A stretch of DNA of 64,000 bases from Microbacterium sp. SORGH_AS_1204 (GTDB lineage Bacteria; Actinomycetota; Actinomycetes; Actinomycetales; Microbacteriaceae), in contig NZ_JAUTBD010000001.1 of assembly GCF_030818935.1 (NCBI RefSeq), positions 2,604,001 to 2,668,000 on the forward strand, read 5' to 3'. Positions within the stretch are counted from its first letter, which is position 1, and every line of letters begins with the position of its first letter. The notes under the pieces were generated by a model, which was not told where the DNA came from, searched no databases, and saw nothing but the letters and a program-made list of their open reading frames with translations. Below, piece by piece: positions 27,851-37,132 of the stretch. The position numbers and the translations under genes are program-made.

Positions 27851-28954
27851 TCACAGCTCGGCGTGCAGCGCCCACACGCGGTCTGCGGCGGCGTTCCAGG
27901 CGAAGCCCTTCGCGCGGTCGCCGGCGAGCACGCGCAGGCGCTCGGCGTCCTCCCCCAGCGCACGCGCCAGCGCGTCGCCGAGATCCTCGGCGGGAGCGAA
28001 GGCGGCGGCGTCGGCCAGCACCTCGCGATGCACCGCCGTGTCGACAGCGACGATCGGTACGCCTACGGCGAGGGCGTCGACCGCGCGCCACGGCCAGTCG
28101 GATCGGCCGCAGGCGGCGACGAAAGCGGCCGCGTGCGAGAGCACGGCCGCCCGGTCCCATCGGTCGAGCGCGCCGCGGCTGTGCACGCGGTTCTCGGCGA
28201 CGCCGGCTGCAGCGGCGAGGTCGGCCACGGCCGGCTCCTCACCCTCGGGCACGTCGAGGACGACGACGTCGCCCTCCCACGTCGAGGCGGCGACGGCGGC
28301 GAAGGCGGCGGCCAGCCCGTCGGAGGGCGCCGCGCCGCCGGCGAGCGCGAGGAACGACGACGGCAGTTCGAGCGCGCGGAGGCGACCCACGGCATCCGAG
28401 GGCACGCGCATGCCGGCCGCCGGCGCGCCGCCGATGACGCGCACCTTCTTCGAGAGCTTGCTCTTGGCGACCTCGGCGAGACGCTCGGCCATCGCGTGCG
28501 TGGGCACGATGACGGCGTCGGCGTGCTTGGTCACGCGCGCGAGCAGCGCGCGGCACGCGAGGATCTCGGCCTTGGGCAGCTCCTCGGGCGTCTCCCAGGC
28601 GCGCAGCTCCCACAGGGTCACCACGATCTGGTGCGTGTCGTTGACGCGGTCGTGCCGCACGAGCGGAGCGAGCGCGGTCGGCGAGTGGATGAGTCCCTTG
28701 CCGATGCCGGGGGCGACGCCCAGCTGCCAGGATGCCGCGAGCTCGCGCCGGCGCACGGCTAGGCGCGTCTCGGAGCTGAGCCCTGCGACTGCGGCGCTGT
28801 CGGGGATTCCCGGAGCGGGCACGATGGCCGACACGTCGCAGCCGCGCGGAGCGGTCGCGATGAGGGCCTCGGTGAGCGATGCCGACGCCTCGGCGAGATC
28901 GGGTGACGTCGGGGCCACCAACTGGTCGAGGACGACACGCAGGGAGACGGTCAT
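27851..28954 (-). CDS. GT4-like glycosyltransferase
   Basis: A 367-residue GT-B protein. The N-terminal half has GKGLIHSPTALAPLVRHD and VTLWELRAWETPEEL, and DAVIVPTHAMAERL. The C-terminal half is less regular than in most GT4 enzymes: GGAAPSDGLAAAF replaces the usual G-R-x-x-x-K-N loop, and the end of the donor site is reduced to GRSDWPWRAVDALAVGVPIV with D-W-P-W in place of the E-x7-E motif. It may therefore be a divergent or weakly active member. The start overlaps the LCP stop by ATGA, so it is the last gene of purE, LCP, GT4. Confidence 0.78.
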   Translation of the reverse strand: MTVSLRVVLDQLVAPTSPDLAEASASLTEALIATAPRGCDVSAIVPAPGIPDSAAVAGLSSETRLAVRRRELAASWQLGVAPGIGKGLIHSPTALAPLVRHDRVNDTHQIVVTLWELRAWETPEELPKAEILACRALLARVTKHADAVIVPTHAMAERLAEVAKSKLSKKVRVIGGAPAAGMRVPSDAVGRLRALELPSSFLALAGGAAPSDGLAAAFAAVAASTWEGDVVVLDVPEGEEPAVADLAAAAGVAENRVHSRGALDRWDRAAVLSHAAAFVAACGRSDWPWRAVDALAVGVPIVAVDTAVHREVLADAAAFAPAEDLGDALARALGEDAERLRVLAGDRAKGFAWNAAADRVWALHAEL

Positions 28955-30414
28955 GATGCCGGTGCCTGCGTTTCGGAGGCCGGGTGCAGCGCGTCACGCA
29001 CCATCTGCTGCACCTGGGCGTAGTCGGGGTCGAATTCGTCGACCCCGCCCGCGGGTGTGAGTTCGAGGGTGTTGACGGGCTGGTCCTTGGCCTTGAGCGC
29101 CAGATCGACGAGGGTCGGCGCGATGAGGCTCTGCGGCAGGTCGGTCTGAATAGTGTTCGTGGTGGACTCGGCGACCTGCTGGAACCGCGCGAGGACGACC
29201 TGCGGGGTGAACTGCGCGAGGACGGCCTCCTGCAGTTCCCTCTGGCGGCGCATGCGGTCGAAGTCGCTGGTGGTGTACCGGGAGCGGGCGTACCACTGGG
29301 CGGTGTCGCCGTCCATGTGCTGCGCGCCGGGCTCGATCCATCCGAAGGCCCAGTCGTCGACGGGCTGGCCGTCGTAGGCGGGTCCGCCCTTGGGCAGGCG
29401 CTCCTGCACGGTGATGTCGACACCGCCGAGCGCGTCGATCACGTCGGCGAAACCCTTCATGTCGATGAGCACGTAGTACGGGATCTGGATGCCGAGGATG
29501 CCCTCCGCGGCATCCTTCGTCGCCTCGATGCCGGGTTCGGAGTTGTTCGCGCCGGCGTCGGGATAGATCTCGGCGCCGTTCTGACAGACCTCGACCTCGG
29601 TGCGCAGCTGGTTGATGCCGCTCCCCCACCCGCAGGTGGGATCGGCGTGGCCTTGATGGCCGTCCGGGTACCTGTCCTGCATGGGGCCGGCGGCGAAGGG
29701 GAAGTGCGGCATGTCGCGCGGAATACCGGTGATCGTCGTCGCGCCGGTATCGGCGTTGACGGAAATCACCGAGATGCTGTCGAAACGCATCGAGTCGCGG
29801 CCCTCTCCGGAGTCGCCGCCGAGCAGGAGGATGTTGTAGTAGCCGTCGGACGGCGGCACGACCGGGCCGGTCTGAGCGAACAGCGACGAGAGCGCATCGC
29901 GCGTGCTCCCCGCGATCCCGGCTGCCCACGCCGCGCCAGAACCCGAGACGACGAGCAGGACCACGGCCACGACCGCCATCGCGATCCGTGCCAGGGGGCC
30001 GACCCGCACGAGCCGCACGAGGCGGAGGGTGTCGACGGTCAGTACGATCCACAGCCCGACGTAGGCGAACAACGCGATCTGCACCAGCGTCAGCGGCACG
30101 GGCCGGAGCGCCGAGAGGAAGTCGGGGAAGAACGACCCGGTCAGCAGCGTGAACAGCCCCGTCGGCCAGAGCAACCCCGCCAGCGCGCCGAGCGCGAGGA
30201 GGGTCCACATCACCAGCGTCGCGCCCAGGCCGATCCGCCCGAGACGACGGCCGCCGGCGAGCACCTGAGCGGAGCCGGGAATGAGGAAGTTGAGCACGAC
30301 CAGCCACCAGCCGCGCCGTGTCATGACTTCCGTGGAGCCGGCGTCGGGGTTGCGCAGCGGACGGGGTTCGATCGCCGGGACTCGCACACCCGGCCGCGCC
30401 GCGGCGAGCGTCAC
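28951..30414 (-). CDS. LytR-CpsA-Psr (LCP) family wall-glycan ligase
   Basis: A 487-residue membrane protein. Four hydrophobic segments (about 35 to 55, 60 to 80, 105 to 130, 145 to 165) precede the outside LCP domain (about 190 to 420), which begins [22 protein letters not shown] and contains [11 protein letters not shown] and [17 protein letters not shown], the conserved aspartate and arginine blocks that bind the pyrophosphate of the lipid carrier. LCP enzymes move a finished glycan from polyprenyl pyrophosphate to the peptidoglycan. Usual LCP proteins have one membrane helix, so the four-helix N-terminus is a variant. It closes the polysaccharide locus and is coupled to purE upstream. Confidence 0.92.
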   Translation of the reverse strand: MTLAAARPGVRVPAIEPRPLRNPDAGSTEVMTRRGWWLVVLNFLIPGSAQVLAGGRRLGRIGLGATLVMWTLLALGALAGLLWPTGLFTLLTGSFFPDFLSALRPVPLTLVQIALFAYVGLWIVLTVDTLRLVRLVRVGPLARIAMAVVAVVLLVVSGSGAAWAAGIAGSTRDALSSLFAQTGPVVPPSDGYYNILLLGGDSGEGRDSMRFDSISVISVNADTGATTITGIPRDMPHFPFAAGPMQDRYPDGHQGHADPTCGWGSGINQLRTEVEVCQNGAEIYPDAGANNSEPGIEATKDAAEGILGIQIPYYVLIDMKGFADVIDALGGVDITVQERLPKGGPAYDGQPVDDWAFGWIEPGAQHMDGDTAQWYARSRYTTSDFDRMRRQRELQEAVLAQFTPQVVLARFQQVAESTTNTIQTDLPQSLIAPTLVDLALKAKDQPVNTLELTPAGGVDEFDPDYAQVQQMVRDALHPASETQAPAS

Positions 30415-30926
30415 AGGAAGTCCTTGAGGCGCCGGTTCTTCTCCTCGACCTGCGCCTCCAGGTCGCGCGCGTAGGTCTCCACCCTGTCGGCGAGCACCGC
30501 ATCGGCGCTGCCGAGGATGCGCGCGGCGAGGAGCCCGGCGTTCTTCGCCCCGTTGATCGACACGGTCGCCACGGGGATGCCGGCGGGCATCTGAACGATG
30601 CTGAGCAGCGAATCCATCCCGTCGAGCGTGGCCAGCTGCACCGGGACGCCGATGACGGGCAGGGCGGTGACGGATGCCAGCATGCCCGGCAGGTGTGCGG
30701 CACCGCCGGCGCCGGCGATGATCGCGCGCAGACCGCGGCCGCGCGCCTCCCGGCCGTATCGCACGAGCTTGTCGGGCGTGCGGTGGGCCGAGACCACTTC
30801 GACCTCGTGCGGGATGCCGAACTCGGTCAGCGCCTCGCTGGCGGCGTTCATCACGCGCCAGTCGGAGTCGGAGCCCATGACGACGCCGACCACGGGCGTC
30901 TCGGAGGAATGCAGCGGCCGGGTCAC
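30411..30926 (-). CDS. purE: N5-carboxyaminoimidazole ribonucleotide mutase
   Basis: A 171-residue class I PurE of the de novo purine pathway. The signatures are [20 protein letters not shown] with the catalytic histidine, and [12 protein letters not shown]. It rearranges N5-CAIR, the product of PurK, to CAIR. It begins with GTG, six bases after TAGCCT, and overlaps the LCP start by four bases. Length and motifs are normal. purK lies just upstream on the same strand but appears frameshifted. Confidence 0.96.
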   Translation of the reverse strand: MTRPLHSSETPVVGVVMGSDSDWRVMNAASEALTEFGIPHEVEVVSAHRTPDKLVRYGREARGRGLRAIIAGAGGAAHLPGMLASVTALPVIGVPVQLATLDGMDSLLSIVQMPAGIPVATVSINGAKNAGLLAARILGSADAVLADRVETYARDLEAQVEEKNRRLKDFL

Positions 30927-30932
30927 CGGTCC

Positions 30933-30938
30933 AGGCTA
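30933..30938 (-). promoter_or_regulatory. -10 hexamer TAGCCT for purE
   Basis: On the minus strand TAGCCT ends six bases before the GTG of purE, as for a leaderless mRNA. It implies purE and the LCP gene can be transcribed apart from purK. Confidence 0.55.
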
Positions 30939-30979
30939 GGGGCGCTCGCTGGAAGATCGCGGAACGGCACGCGACATGC

Positions 30980-32114
30980 TCAGTCGAAGAACGACGCAGC
31001 TCCCCGCGCCTCGTAGACGATCTCGTCGAGATCGTCGCCGACGACGTTGACGTGCCCGACCTTGCGGCCGGGGCGCGGCGCCTTGCCGTACGTGTGGATC
31101 TTGGCGGCCGGGTACTCTTCCATCGCCGCGGCGAAGCGGTCTTCGAGGCCGCCTTCGGCGGGGCCGCCCAGCACGTTGATCATCACCGACCAGGGCGCGA
31201 TGACATCCGTCGACCCGAGGGGCAGATCGAGCACGGCGCGCACGTGCTGCTCGAACTGGCTCGTGACGGCACCGTCCTGCGTCCAGTGGCCGCTGTTGTG
31301 GGGCCGCATGGCGAGTTCGTTGATGAGGATGCGCTCATCGGCGGTCTCGAACAGCTCCACCGCGAGCATGCCGGTGACCCCCAGACCCTCGGCCACCGCC
31401 ACGCCGATCTCGGCCGCCACGCGCTGAACCCGGTCGTCGGCACGCGGAGCGGGCGCGATCACCTCGGCACACACCCCACCGCGCTGCACGGTCTCGACGA
31501 CCGGGTAGGCGCGCACCTCGCCCGATGGACGCCGCGCCACCTGCTGCGCGAGCTCGCGCCTGAAGTCGACCAGCTCCTCGGCCAGGAGCGCACCCCCGTT
31601 GCCGTCCTCGGCGAGGGCGGCGAACCAGTCGTCGGCTTCAGACGCCGCCGAGACGACACGCACGCCCTTGCCGTCGTATCCCCCGCGGGGGGTCTTGACC
31701 ACGGCACGGCCGCCGTGGGCGTCGAGGAACGCCTGCAGCTGGGCCGTGTCGGCGACGGCGGCCCAGTCGGGCTGCGGCAGGCCGAGCTCGGCCATGCGCG
31801 CGCGCATGACGAGCTTGTCCTGCGCGACGCCGAGGGGCGCGGGACCGGGGTGCACCGCGACACCGGCGTCGACCAGGGCGGCGAGGACGTCTTGCGGCAC
31901 ATGCTCGTGATCGAAGGTGATGACGTCGACGTCGCGCGCGAACGCCAGCACGGTGTCGGCGTCGCGGTAATCCGCCGACGGCGGTCGCGGCGAGCGCCGC
32001 CGACATGCCCTCGTCCTCCGCGAGCACCCGGATCTCGACACCCAGCTCGACCGCGGGCGCGATCATCATCCGCGCCAGCTGTCCGCCACCGACCACTCCG
32101 ACTCGCAGCGCCAT
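30980..32114 (-). pseudogene. purK: purK, 5-(carboxyamino)imidazole ribonucleotide synthase, one-base frameshift
   Basis: The ATP-grasp enzyme that makes N5-CAIR from AIR, bicarbonate and ATP. The N-terminus MALRVGVVGGGQLARMM (ATG at 32,114, AAGGAG five bases upstream) runs to EGMSAALAATAVG in one frame; the rest, from DYRDADTVLAFARDVD through FDHEHVP, KTPRGGYDGKGV and ELAMRPHNSGHW to the stop, is in another. The frames meet at about 31,967 to 31,982, where GGCGGAT would read through if it were GGCGAT. One extra base explains everything, and both halves look fully conserved. Either a recent mutation in a normally essential step of purine synthesis or an assembly error. Confidence 0.88.
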
Positions 32115-32242
32115 GCCGCTCCTTCCGTCGGCATCCATTCTGTCGGGGCGCCCGCGAGGATGCGAGCCGGGTCGGGCGGGTGCGGAGGCCCCGGAGGCTT
32201 CGACAAGCTCAGCCACCTCGGTCGAGGGGACGTGAGCCCGGG

Positions 32243-32797
32243 TCAGAGGCCGACGGAGCCCGAACCGAAGGTCTGAGAATCGCGGTGGGCGAGGATCTGA
32301 TTGACCTCGACCTGGTCGACGAGCGTCTCGTGCACCAGCACGGCGTTCGGGATGTTCTTCAGCCGCAGCGCCGGCTCCACCCCGTTCGAGAGGGTGAGGG
32401 TGCCCGCCCCCCACATGCGCTGCAGGATGCCGCGACGCAACTGGATCGCGTAGCCGCGCACGTGCGAGATCTCGCGACGGTTGGCGCCGAACGGTCCGGA
32501 CCGTTCGATCACCCGCCGGGTGGTGATCGTCCAGGTGCGCGACAGCCAGACGAGGAAGGGGAGCACGACGAGCAGCAGCACGAGCACGCCGGCGGCCGTC
32601 AGCAGCATCCAGTTCTCGTACGGTGCCGGCAGGTTGTCGTAGAAGTACGCCGTCGCCCCGGCCACGCCGATCAGCACCAGCGCCGACCATCCCAGCCGCC
32701 GCGCGTGCGAGCGCAGCCGCGCGATGCGAAGCTCGGGCGCCGCCGCTCCCGGCGCCGGCATGCGCGGGCGTCCGAGGGGGGTGGAGGGCTGGCTCAT
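32243..32797 (-). CDS. PH-domain membrane protein
   Basis: A 184-residue protein with two hydrophobic helices (about 36 to 56 and 64 to 86), then a bacterial PH-like beta domain: TWTITTRRVIERSGPFGANRR split over about 87 to 110, DISHVRGY-like EISHVRGYAIQ, and WGAGTLTLSNGVEPALRLKNI. The same type of gene (Rv3278c) sits between purK and birA in mycobacteria, so the position is conserved. Function is unknown. I favour ATG 32,797, seven bases after CACAAT; ATG 32,806 adds three residues. Confidence 0.82.
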   Translation of the reverse strand: MSQPSTPLGRPRMPAPGAAAPELRIARLRSHARRLGWSALVLIGVAGATAYFYDNLPAPYENWMLLTAAGVLVLLLVVLPFLVWLSRTWTITTRRVIERSGPFGANRREISHVRGYAIQLRRGILQRMWGAGTLTLSNGVEPALRLKNIPNAVLVHETLVDQVEVNQILAHRDSQTFGSGSVGL

Positions 32798-32855
32798 GCC
32801 TCCCATTGTGCGATGCGACGGCGGCGCCCCACCGGTGCCACGCGGGAGGGGGACG

Positions 32856-33638
32856 TCAGCGCACGTGCACGACGTCGCCGGCCGACACGACCGTCTCGAT
32901 GGTGCCGGCCTCCACGACGAGGCGGCCGTCGGTGTCGAGGCGCGCGGCCGTGCCGTGCAGGGTCGACCCGTCGGGCAACGACACGGTGACCTCCCGGCCG
33001 ACGGTGGCGCAGAGCTTCTCGATCTCTCGGTGCACCCGATCGATGTCGTCGTGCGCCAGCCGGGCGAGGGTCTTGTCGAGGTCGTCGAGGAAGTCTGCCA
33101 GCAGGCGATCGTCGTCGCACTCGGCCCCGATCGCCGCGAACGACGTCGCGGTGGTCACAGGGAGGTCGGCGCGGCTCATACGCGTGTTCACGCCCGCCCC
33201 GACGACCACGGTGTCGGCGGAGCCGGGCACGACCTCGGCCAGGATGCCGCAGATCTTGCCGCCGTCGACGAGCACGTCGTTGGGCCACTTCAGCTCGGCG
33301 GTCGCCCCGTGGCCGGTGAGCTGGTGCCCCACGGCCCGCGTCATCGCGGCACCGGCGGCGAGCGGGATCCAGCCACGCTGGGCGGGCGGGATCATCGTGG
33401 CGTCCACGACGACCGAGACGGCGAGCGCCGTACCGGCGGGAGCCGTCCAGGATCGGTCGAGGCGTCCGCGCCCCGCGCGCTGGTCGTCGGTGATGAGCAC
33501 AGAGAGGTGCGGCCACCCGGCGGGATCGGCCGTGACCGCGGCGACGACGTCGGCGTTGGTGGAGTCGGTGGTCTCGACCACCTGGACGCGGGGACTGTGG
33601 GCGGCGGTGCGCGGGTATCCGGCGGCGGGGATCGGCAT
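32856..33638 (-). CDS. birA: Biotin-[acetyl-CoA-carboxylase] ligase
   Basis: A 260-residue ligase that loads biotin on the carrier domain of acyl-CoA carboxylase, encoded at 41,279. The biotinyl-AMP loop is GRGRLDRSW, followed by KWPNDVLVDGGKICGIL and the C-terminal SH3-like domain with GREVTVSLPDGSTLHG. There is no N-terminal DNA-binding domain, so it is not a repressor. The start ATG 33,638 lies six bases after TAGGGT; a GTG at 33,644 would add two residues. The gene is divergent from accD, which supports a shared control region. Confidence 0.94.
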   Translation of the reverse strand: MPIPAAGYPRTAAHSPRVQVVETTDSTNADVVAAVTADPAGWPHLSVLITDDQRAGRGRLDRSWTAPAGTALAVSVVVDATMIPPAQRGWIPLAAGAAMTRAVGHQLTGHGATAELKWPNDVLVDGGKICGILAEVVPGSADTVVVGAGVNTRMSRADLPVTTATSFAAIGAECDDDRLLADFLDDLDKTLARLAHDDIDRVHREIEKLCATVGREVTVSLPDGSTLHGTAARLDTDGRLVVEAGTIETVVSAGDVVHVR

Positions 33639-33644
33639 GCCCAC

Positions 33645-33650
33645 ACCCTA
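33645..33650 (-). promoter_or_regulatory. -10 hexamer TAGGGT for birA
   Basis: On the minus strand TAGGGT ends six bases before the ATG at 33,638. Together with the plus-strand hexamer at 33,773 it makes a divergent birA/accD promoter region. Confidence 0.55.
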
Positions 33651-33772
33651 GGGAATGCGCGAAGTGATGGCATCCGGTTGCGGGGACGACGGATGCCGCC
33701 GCCTGGAGGATGCCACAGCCGCTCGGCCGTTCACTTGTGCGCACCCTCCAACGCCCGCGCCGGTGCGGTCGC

Positions 33773-33778
33773 TAGGGT
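33773..33778 (+). promoter_or_regulatory. -10 hexamer TAGGGT for accD
   Basis: TAGGGT ends six bases before the GTG at 33,785. The bases between are GGGAGG, which resembles a ribosome site but lies too close to the start to work as one. Confidence 0.5.
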
Positions 33779-33784
33779 GGGAGG

Positions 33785-35374
33785 GTGACCGACCAGCCCG
33801 ATCTCTACACGACCGCCGGCAAGATCGCGGACCTGCGCAACAGGTTCCAAGAGGCGGTCGTCGACGCCGAAGCCGCCGCGCGCACCAAGCAGCACGCGAA
33901 GGGCAAGCTCACCGCCCGCGAGCGCCTCGAGATGCTGGTCGACCCGGGCTCGTTCGTCGAACTCGACGAGTACGTCCGCCACCGCACCACGGCCTTCGGC
34001 ATGGACAAGTCCCGCCCCTACGGCGACTCGGTCGTGACGGGGACCGGCACCATCCACGGGCGCAACGTCGCCGTCTACGCGCAGGACTTCTCGACCTTCG
34101 GCGGCTCGCTCGGCGAGGTCGCCGGCGACAAGATCATCAAGGTCATGGAGCTGGCCCTCCGCAGCGGCATCCCGATCATCGGCATCCTCGACTCCGGCGG
34201 AGCCCGCATCCAGGAGGGCGTCGTCGCCCTCGGCAAGTACGGCGAGATCTTCCGCCTGAACACCGCGGCATCCGGTGTCATCCCCCAGATCTCGATCATC
34301 ATGGGCCCCGCCGCCGGTGGCGCGGTCTACTCCCCCGCCCTCACCGACTTCGTCATCATGGTCGACAAGACCAGCCAGATGTTCGTCACCGGCCCCGACG
34401 TGATCAAGACCGTCACCGGTGAAGACGTCGGCATGGAAGAACTCGGCGGCGCGCACACGCACAACACCCGCTCGGGCGTGGCGCACTACCTCGCCGACGA
34501 CGAGGACGACGCGATCGACTACGCGCGCGGCCTCATCAGCTACCTCCCCGACAACAACCTCGCCGAGATCCCCGTCTACGACACCCCGTTCGAGTTCGAG
34601 ACGACGGATGCCGACCGCTCGCTGAACACGGTCATCCCCGACTCTCCGAACCAGCCGTACGACATCCACACCGTGATCGACGGAATCGTGGATGCCGCCG
34701 AGTTCCTCGAGGTGCAGCCGCTGTTCGCGCCGAACATCGTCATCGGTTTCGGACGCATCGAGGGTCGCACGGTCGGCATCATCGCCAACCAGCCCTCGCA
34801 GATGGCCGGAACGCTCAACATCGACGCGGGTGAGAAGGCCAGCCGCTTCGTGCGCTTCTGCGACGCGTTCTCGGTGCCGATCGTGACCCTCGTCGACGTC
34901 CCCGGCTACCTCCCCGGCACCGACCAGGAGTGGACGGGCGTCATCCGCCGCGGCGCGAAGCTGCTCTACGCCTACGCCGAGGCGACCGTGCCGCTGGTCA
35001 CCGTGATCCTGCGCAAGGCCTACGGAGGCGCCTACATCGTCATGGGCTCCAAGCAGCTCGGCGCCGACATCAACCTCGCCTGGCCCACGGCCGAGATCGC
35101 CGTCATGGGGGGTCAGGGCGCCGTCAACATCCTCTACCGCGGCGAGATCAAGCGCGCCGAGGAGGCCGGCGAAGACGTCGCCGCCGTGCGGACGCGCCTC
35201 GCCAACGAGTACACCTACAACGTGGCATCCCCGTTCCTGGCCGCCGAACGCGGCGAGCTCGACGGGATCATCGAGCCCGCCCAGACGCGCGTGTCGATCG
35301 CCAAGGCCCTGCGGGCACTGCGCAACAAGCGCGCGAGCCTGCCCGCCAAGAAGCACGGGAACATCCCGCTGTGA
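33785..35374 (+). CDS. accD: Acyl-CoA carboxylase beta (carboxyltransferase) subunit
   Basis: A 529-residue subunit that moves the carboxyl group from biotin to acetyl- or propionyl-CoA. The N-terminal crotonase-like domain has [22 protein letters not shown] and [12 protein letters not shown]; the C-terminal one has [27 protein letters not shown] and [14 protein letters not shown]. Both oxyanion-hole glycine pairs are kept. It is close in length and position to mycobacterial AccD5. The start is GTG, and the stop overlaps accE (GTGA). It would work with the alpha subunit at 41,279. Confidence 0.95.
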   Translation: MTDQPDLYTTAGKIADLRNRFQEAVVDAEAAARTKQHAKGKLTARERLEMLVDPGSFVELDEYVRHRTTAFGMDKSRPYGDSVVTGTGTIHGRNVAVYAQDFSTFGGSLGEVAGDKIIKVMELALRSGIPIIGILDSGGARIQEGVVALGKYGEIFRLNTAASGVIPQISIIMGPAAGGAVYSPALTDFVIMVDKTSQMFVTGPDVIKTVTGEDVGMEELGGAHTHNTRSGVAHYLADDEDDAIDYARGLISYLPDNNLAEIPVYDTPFEFETTDADRSLNTVIPDSPNQPYDIHTVIDGIVDAAEFLEVQPLFAPNIVIGFGRIEGRTVGIIANQPSQMAGTLNIDAGEKASRFVRFCDAFSVPIVTLVDVPGYLPGTDQEWTGVIRRGAKLLYAYAEATVPLVTVILRKAYGGAYIVMGSKQLGADINLAWPTAEIAVMGGQGAVNILYRGEIKRAEEAGEDVAAVRTRLANEYTYNVASPFLAAERGELDGIIEPAQTRVSIAKALRALRNKRASLPAKKHGNIPL

Positions 35375-35607
35375 CCGGCGCCGACGACGCCCGGGAGCTT
35401 CCGCCGGTCGTGGTGGAGGTGGTGCGCGGCGCGCCCACCGAGGAGGAGCTGGCGGCGGCGATCGTCGTCGTCAGCGAGGAGTATGCGCGCGAAGTCGCCG
35501 GCGCGACCGTCGCCGACGAGCCGGTTCGCTCGCGGTGGGAGCTCGACGCCCGCGGTCTGCGTGCGCCCCTCGACCGCGCCGCGGGCTGGCGCGGCTTCAC
35601 GGGCTGA
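35371..35607 (+). CDS. accE: Acyl-CoA carboxylase epsilon subunit
   Basis: A 78-residue protein starting with GTG on the last codon of accD. It has [18 protein letters not shown] at the front and [14 protein letters not shown] near the end, the pattern of the small epsilon subunit of actinobacterial acyl-CoA carboxylases, which stabilises the alpha-beta complex and is specific to this phylum. Its position right after the beta-subunit gene is conserved. A hairpin about 140 bases downstream probably ends this transcript. Confidence 0.9.
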   Translation: MTGADDARELPPVVVEVVRGAPTEEELAAAIVVVSEEYAREVAGATVADEPVRSRWELDARGLRAPLDRAAGWRGFTG

Positions 35608-36097
35608 AACTGTCCCCCGAAATACCTACAGACGGCGGTACGCGCTTCTCGGATACTGGAGGAGCTGGAACGCATCATGCGTTCGGCCGGGCCGCTCCCT
35701 CCGAGCCGGTTCCGGCCTTGCGGACGGTTTTCGGGTAACCGTTCGCCAGGGGTGAGGGGCTGGCGTATCGCCGCCTCTCACCCCTCATGACTTTCCGGGC
35801 CTGGGCCGGGCACGGCGAGTGTCGGTCGCGGGCGATGCGTCGGTGGGTGCGGCGTTTCTCGCGGGGCGGCGACGTGTCAGCGCGGGGCGGCGCGGTCGGC
35901 GCGGGGCGGCCGTTCACGGCGAGCGCCCGGCGCGGGCGGCGCGGGGCGGCGCGTCAGCGTGAGGCGGCCGTTCACGGCGAGCGCCCGGCGCGTCGGCGCG
36001 GGGCGACACGTCAGCGGGGCGGCGCGTCAGCGCGGGCGGCGCGTCAGCGCGAGGCGGCACGTCAGCGCGAGGCGGCACGTCAGCGCGAGGCGGCACG
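35608..36097. other. Intergenic region with terminator and GC-rich repeats
   Basis: No gene is supported in these 490 bases. It holds a strong hairpin at 35,748 to 35,785, then a run of GC-rich repeats from about 35,880 on. A 29-base segment with GCGGCCGTTCACGGCG occurs at about 35,905 and again near 35,963, and an 18-bp array closes the region. Confidence 0.6.
35748..35785 (+). terminator. Hairpin terminator after accE
   Basis: AGGGGTGAG pairs with CTCACCCCT (nine base pairs), and an inner stem GGCG/CGCC closes a three-base TAT loop. It stands 140 bases after the accE stop. Confidence 0.7.
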
Positions 36098-36101
36098 TCA
36101 G
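36022..36101. repeat. 18-bp tandem array with a stop codon in each unit
   Basis: Units of CGTCAGCGCGAGGCGGCA are repeated three times, with diverged versions before them. On the minus strand, each unit carries TGA in the frame of the gene ending at 36,098, so the array gives a stack of in-phase stop codons right behind its true stop. Confidence 0.75.
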
Positions 36102-37132
36102 TACGGGCGGCGGATCTCGCGGAACAGGTCGACGTGGTCGTCGTCGCCCGTGGCATCCTCGCCGCGTGAACGCCCCACGACGGTGACGGCGATCTCGTCG
36201 TCGGGAGAGGTGCGGATGATCACGCGATCCGACACCGAGGCGCGCACGATCGCTGCCAGCTCCCGACGTACCGTGGCGAGCTCCTCGGCGCCGAGACCAT
36301 CGAGACCACCCTCGTCGAAGAGGCTGATGGCGACCCCCCGACAGCGGGCGGCGTCGATCTCGCTTCGCACGTCGTCGTCGAGCAGACGATTGCCGCGCAA
36401 TTCGTCGCGCAGACGGGCCTCCGCGCGTCGCGCCGCTTCTTTGTCGGAGGGACGCAGGTTGCCCCCGTTCTCGATGGTGCGCGACAGGATCGGACCGGCC
36501 GTCTGCAGCGCACGCTGCACGTGCAGACGGCGCTCGCGCTGACGCCCGCTCTGCGACGCCTGCCAGGCCGACGCCGCCTGCTGCAGTTCCGAGAGCCGCT
36601 CGGCATCGCGTGCCGCCCGGTCGAGCGCGAAGACCACCAGCTGGGCCGCGGCCACCCAGACGATGGAGCCCACCAGGCCGAGACTCAGCGCCTGCACGGG
36701 TCCGAGCCACAGCGACGTCGCCACGGCGAGCAGAGCGATGCCCGTCCACGCGGCCACCGGGCGTCGGCGGGTCATCACGACGATCATCAGCGCGCCGATG
36801 GCGCCGATCACCCACGTCACGAACGGCTGCGCGCGTCCCTCCTCGGTGACGGCGAGGAACGTGATGTTCGACACGACGACGGTCGTGGCCAACGCGAGCA
36901 CCACCTGCCATCCCGGTGCCCGCGGTGGCGGGGTGCCCGGAACCTCTTTCGGCCGGTCGCGCACGCCGATGGCGAAGATCCACAGCCACGTCACCGGCAG
37001 GTAGATGACCAGCGCGAGCACGAGCAGCCAGCCGCGCTCGACCGTCTCGGGCGAGGTCCAGATGAGACCGCGCGCCGCCAGATACGCCGTGAGGGCGACG
37101 CCCAGGCACGACAGGATGGCGCGGACGGTCAC
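36098..37132 (-). CDS. Membrane protein encoded with a two-component system
   Basis: A 344-residue protein. Residues 1 to about 165 carry six hydrophobic segments; a long helical, arginine-rich stretch follows (about 170 to 260, with AERLSELQQAASAW and a second run RRAEARLRDELRGNR), then a beta-rich end with ATVRRELAAIVRASVSDRVII. I do not recognise a catalytic motif. It overlaps the kinase stop by four bases, so the three genes regulator, kinase and this protein form one operon. A role as a sensing or output partner of the kinase is possible, based on context only. Confidence 0.75.
   Translation of the reverse strand: MTVRAILSCLGVALTAYLAARGLIWTSPETVERGWLLVLALVIYLPVTWLWIFAIGVRDRPKEVPGTPPPRAPGWQVVLALATTVVVSNITFLAVTEEGRAQPFVTWVIGAIGALMIVVMTRRRPVAAWTGIALLAVATSLWLGPVQALSLGLVGSIVWVAAAQLVVFALDRAARDAERLSELQQAASAWQASQSGRQRERRLHVQRALQTAGPILSRTIENGGNLRPSDKEAARRAEARLRDELRGNRLLDDDVRSEIDAARCRGVAISLFDEGGLDGLGAEELATVRRELAAIVRASVSDRVIIRTSPDDEIAVTVVGRSRGEDATGDDDHVDLFREIRRPY

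Noticed and set aside
35787..36542. A plus-strand gene through the repeat array
   Set aside because: It reads the repeats as Arg/Ala/Gly runs and continues opposite the membrane protein gene.
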